Source: an uncultured Flammeovirgaceae bacterium (GTDB taxonomy: Bacteria > Bacteroidota > Bacteroidia > Cytophagales > Cyclobacteriaceae). From it: a DNA stretch of 7,286 nt. The position numbers and the translations under genes were made by a program. The stretch is taken from assembly GCA_946886805.1 (NCBI GenBank), contig CAMPJM010000198.1, forward strand, positions 1 through 7,286, read 5' to 3'. Below are positions 5,217-7,286 of the stretch, piece after piece (position 1 is the first letter of the stretch; each line of letters begins with the position of its first letter). The notes below the pieces were generated by a model. That model had not been told where the DNA came from. It searched no databases and saw only the letters and a program-made list of their open reading frames with translations.

Positions 5217-7286
5217 AATCTGCTTTGTTATGAATTGAACTTAATTTTTCATCAGTAAATACCAGGGATATTTTTACCCCCTGGTGACTTTCTATAGATA
5301 ATTCTGCACCCAGTTGTGCACTAAAACCATAAATAAGCGTCATACCCAAAGAACGGCTTTGCGAAGGATCATAGGCTTTGGGCAAACCTACTCCATCGTC
5401 TTCAATCGTTAATTCATAGCTTATATCCGCATTTTGCAGCAGACTCACCTGTACTGTACCGGAACGTTCTGCCGGAAAAGCATACTTGAAGGTATTGGTA
5501 ATGGCTTCATTGATGATGAGTCCCAATGGAACCGCGAGATTCACATCCAGTTTTATGGGTTCGATAAACAGTTTGAAACGAACCTTCCGGGAAAGAGCGT
5601 AAGTGTCTTGAAGGTAAGCCACTACTTCTTCAATGTAAACGTTCATGGGGATACGGGCTACGCCCTCTGCCTGATAGAGTTTCTGATGAATGAGTGCCAT
5701 AGCCTGTACGCGGTTCTGACTATCCTGGATGGCAGACAGAGCGGCTTTATCCTGCAGGGAAGCTTCCTGAGAATTGAGCAGGCTCATCACAATCTGCAAA
5801 TTGTTTTTCACCCGGTGGTGGATCTCTTTCAGTAATCGTTCTTTCTCCACTAACAACTGTTCCAATGCCTGATTCTTCTCCTGAATCTGTTGCTGTTGCT
5901 CCTGTAGAGAGGCCTGCTGGGTATGTAGTTCTTCGTGTTGCTCCTGTAATTCCCTTTGCTGGGCATGTAGCAGCTTATTGCTTTGTTGTTTTAAGCGGTA
6001 ACGGTTGTAAATTACACCCAGCAATAAAAGCAGCAGAATAGCCCCTCCGATAATTCCATTGCGGATGAGCCTCTCTTTTTGTATTTTCTCTTGTTGAAGT
6101 TGTTTTTCCTGTGTTAAAGTTTTAATGTTTTGCTCTTTAAGTTGTAAATCCTGCTCTTTCTTTTCAGTTTCATACTGCACCTGATAGGCAATAAGCTGGT
6201 TGCTCTTGCGCTCATTGAAAACGGAATCCTGCAGGGCTTTGTACTGCTGATAGTGCGCAATAGCCGAAGAGAGATTACCCCTCAGAGAATCCAACTTAAA
6301 GGCTTGCAAATGCAGATTGCTCAATTGAAGAAGATCAGGTTGTTTCTCGATCAAAGGGAAGTTTTCTTTCAAGTGGAAGGATGCTTTCTGGAGCTGCCCG
6401 GTAACTAGATATAAGTTAGTCAGGTTGGAGTGAAACTTAATAATGTAAGGATACAAATCTACCCTAACAGCCGATGTTTCGGTACCTGCTACACGCTCAG
6501 ATTTTGTCAAGCCATCTGCTAAATGCTTTTGGGCCTGTTCGTAGTCCTGTAACCCCATATATGCCTCTCCCAGGCACAGCGCAGCTACTATTTTTTCAAA
6601 TAATAGATCGGGGGGATCATTTTCCAAAAAATTTTCAATGAGCGTTAAACCTTCCTCCGGTCGCTTTAATGCCCTCAACGACTCGCTCATTTTTATAGTA
6701 AGGACTAACAGAAACCGGACGTATCCACTCTCGGGCTCTCTTGATAGCTTGGTATAGATAGTTCTGTAAATCTCTAAGGCTTGAGCATGCTGATTCAGAG
6801 ACTGGTATATTGCACCAACACGATCGTAAAACAAAACCAAATCTGTTGTATCAGCCGTTGCCTGGGTGCTTCGAATGGCATCGAGCGCGTTAGGCAAGGC
6901 CAGTTCATAATTACCCATCCGGTAGTGTACAACTCCTAACAAATCATAGGTGTAATGCAGCTCCCGTAAGCCGATTGATTTCTGAATGTCTAGTACTTCC
7001 AGCAATTCTCTTAAGGATTGGGCAAAGTTTCCCTGATGCTGATGCATATCGGCAATCTTTTTTAGAGTAGTGGCCTCTTTCAGTTTATTACCAAGCTGCC
7101 TGTATAGGGCGAGAGCCCTTTCATAATGGTTTATCTTATCTAGCATCTCTTCTGCAGACCTTGTGTAATTATCCCCCAAATGGTACCATAACTCTGCTTG
7201 AAGGGTAAGATCTTTCACCTTTTCAATAAGTGGTATGGCTTCTTGTTGATATTTCTTTTTCATGGGTAAATCACCCCGCTCATTGT
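5206..7286 (-). CDS. TPR-containing HisKA_2 sensor histidine kinase (5' end outside window)
   Basis: At least 685 residues are visible from the ATG at 7263, but the frame stays open to the window edge. The seven codons before it (NERGDLP) continue the TPR pattern, so the true start, and probably a signal peptide, lie beyond 7286. Numbering from the 7263 Met: TPR repeats about 1-345, for example [20 protein letters not shown] (50-69), [17 protein letters not shown] (114-130) and [16 protein letters not shown] (237-252); coiled coil about 350-400; one transmembrane segment 403-419; a very Gln-rich second coiled coil about 425-475; HisKA_2 dimerisation/phospho-acceptor region with [13 protein letters not shown] (480-492; His483 the likely acceptor, adjacent His482 possible); HATPase_c about 570-668 with N-box NEAITN (585-590) and DDGVGLP (622-628). 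The TPR part should face the periplasm and sense a ligand or partner protein. Its stop overlaps the start of the sigma-54 regulator, its obvious partner. The operon promoter is not in the window. Confidence 0.93.
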   Translation of the reverse strand, partial: NERGDLPMKKKYQQEAIPLIEKVKDLTLQAELWYHLGDNYTRSAEEMLDKINHYERALALYRQLGNKLKEATTLKKIADMHQHQGNFAQSLRELLEVLDIQKSIGLRELHYTYDLLGVVHYRMGNYELALPNALDAIRSTQATADTTDLVLFYDRVGAIYQSLNQHAQALEIYRTIYTKLSREPESGYVRFLLVLTIKMSESLRALKRPEEGLTLIENFLENDPPDLLFEKIVAALCLGEAYMGLQDYEQAQKHLADGLTKSERVAGTETSAVRVDLYPYIIKFHSNLTNLYLVTGQLQKASFHLKENFPLIEKQPDLLQLSNLHLQAFKLDSLRGNLSSAIAHYQQYKALQDSVFNERKSNQLIAYQVQYETEKKEQDLQLKEQNIKTLTQEKQLQQEKIQKERLIRNGIIGGAILLLLLLGVIYNRYRLKQQSNKLLHAQQRELQEQHEELHTQQASLQEQQQQIQEKNQALEQLLVEKERLLKEIHHRVKNNLQIVMSLLNSQEASLQDKAALSAIQDSQNRVQAMALIHQKLYQAEGVARIPMNVYIEEVVAYLQDTYALSRKVRFKLFIEPIKLDVNLAVPLGLIINEAITNTFKYAFPAERSGTVQVSLLQNADISYELTIEDDGVGLPKAYDPSQSRSLGMTLIYGFSAQLGAELSIESHQGVKISLVFTDEKLSSIHNKADYVY

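Noticed and set aside
5434..5835. Plus-strand 133-codon ORF inside the kinase gene
   Set aside because: It is antisense to the HisKA_2/ATPase region, which has full domain motifs; the antisense product matches nothing known.
1..7286. tRNA, rRNA, CRISPR array or intact insertion sequence
   Set aside because: I looked for clover-leaf-like segments, regularly spaced repeats and transposase-like frames with terminal repeats and saw none.

Overview
The window looks like a Bacteroidota chromosome, probably of the Cytophagales/Chitinophagales type. This rests on moderately AT-rich DNA, start codons without clear Shine-Dalgarno sequences, a TPR-containing HisKA_2 sensor kinase of the kind common in that phylum, and the family types present. 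The taxonomic call is inference, not a database match.

Left half (1-3067, all + strand): a run of small accessory genes in mixed states of repair. A 320-base leader carries a good sigma-54 promoter candidate (TGGCAC-N5-TTGT, 130-144) and two consecutive hairpins. It precedes a RidA-family gene (321-710) that lacks the catalytic arginine of true RidA. Next come an unidentified coding remnant (782-1000) and an apparently intact DUF5996 gene (1023-1952). Then two adjacent wrecked genes follow, recognised by translating through stops: a YjdI-type [4Fe-4S] mono-cluster protein (1952-2188) and a YjdJ/COG2388-type GNAT acetyltransferase (2189-2446). The pair mirrors E. coli yjdI-yjdJ, and both copies lie in one reading frame broken only by stop codons. 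Last is the N-terminal half of a crotonase (enoyl-CoA hydratase/isomerase) gene (2559-2987), with a possible leftover tail at 3008-3067.

The convergent junction (2988-3227) holds a perfect 13-bp inverted repeat (3073-3108), probably a two-way transcription stop.

Right half (3228-7286, - strand): a two-component operon. A TPR / one-transmembrane / coiled-coil / HisKA_2 histidine kinase runs off the right edge of the window, so its N-terminus is missing. Its last 11 bases overlap the start of a 662-residue NtrC-class regulator with receiver, GAF-like, sigma-54 AAA+ and Fis-type HTH domains. The kinase should phosphorylate the receiver, and the AAA+ domain should then open sigma-54 promoters. 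The sigma-54 site upstream of the RidA gene is a natural candidate target, but that link is inferred. I found no tRNA, rRNA, CRISPR array or intact mobile element. The most informative content is the decaying yjdI-yjdJ pair and the pairing of a sigma-54 activator with a sigma-54-like promoter in the same window.
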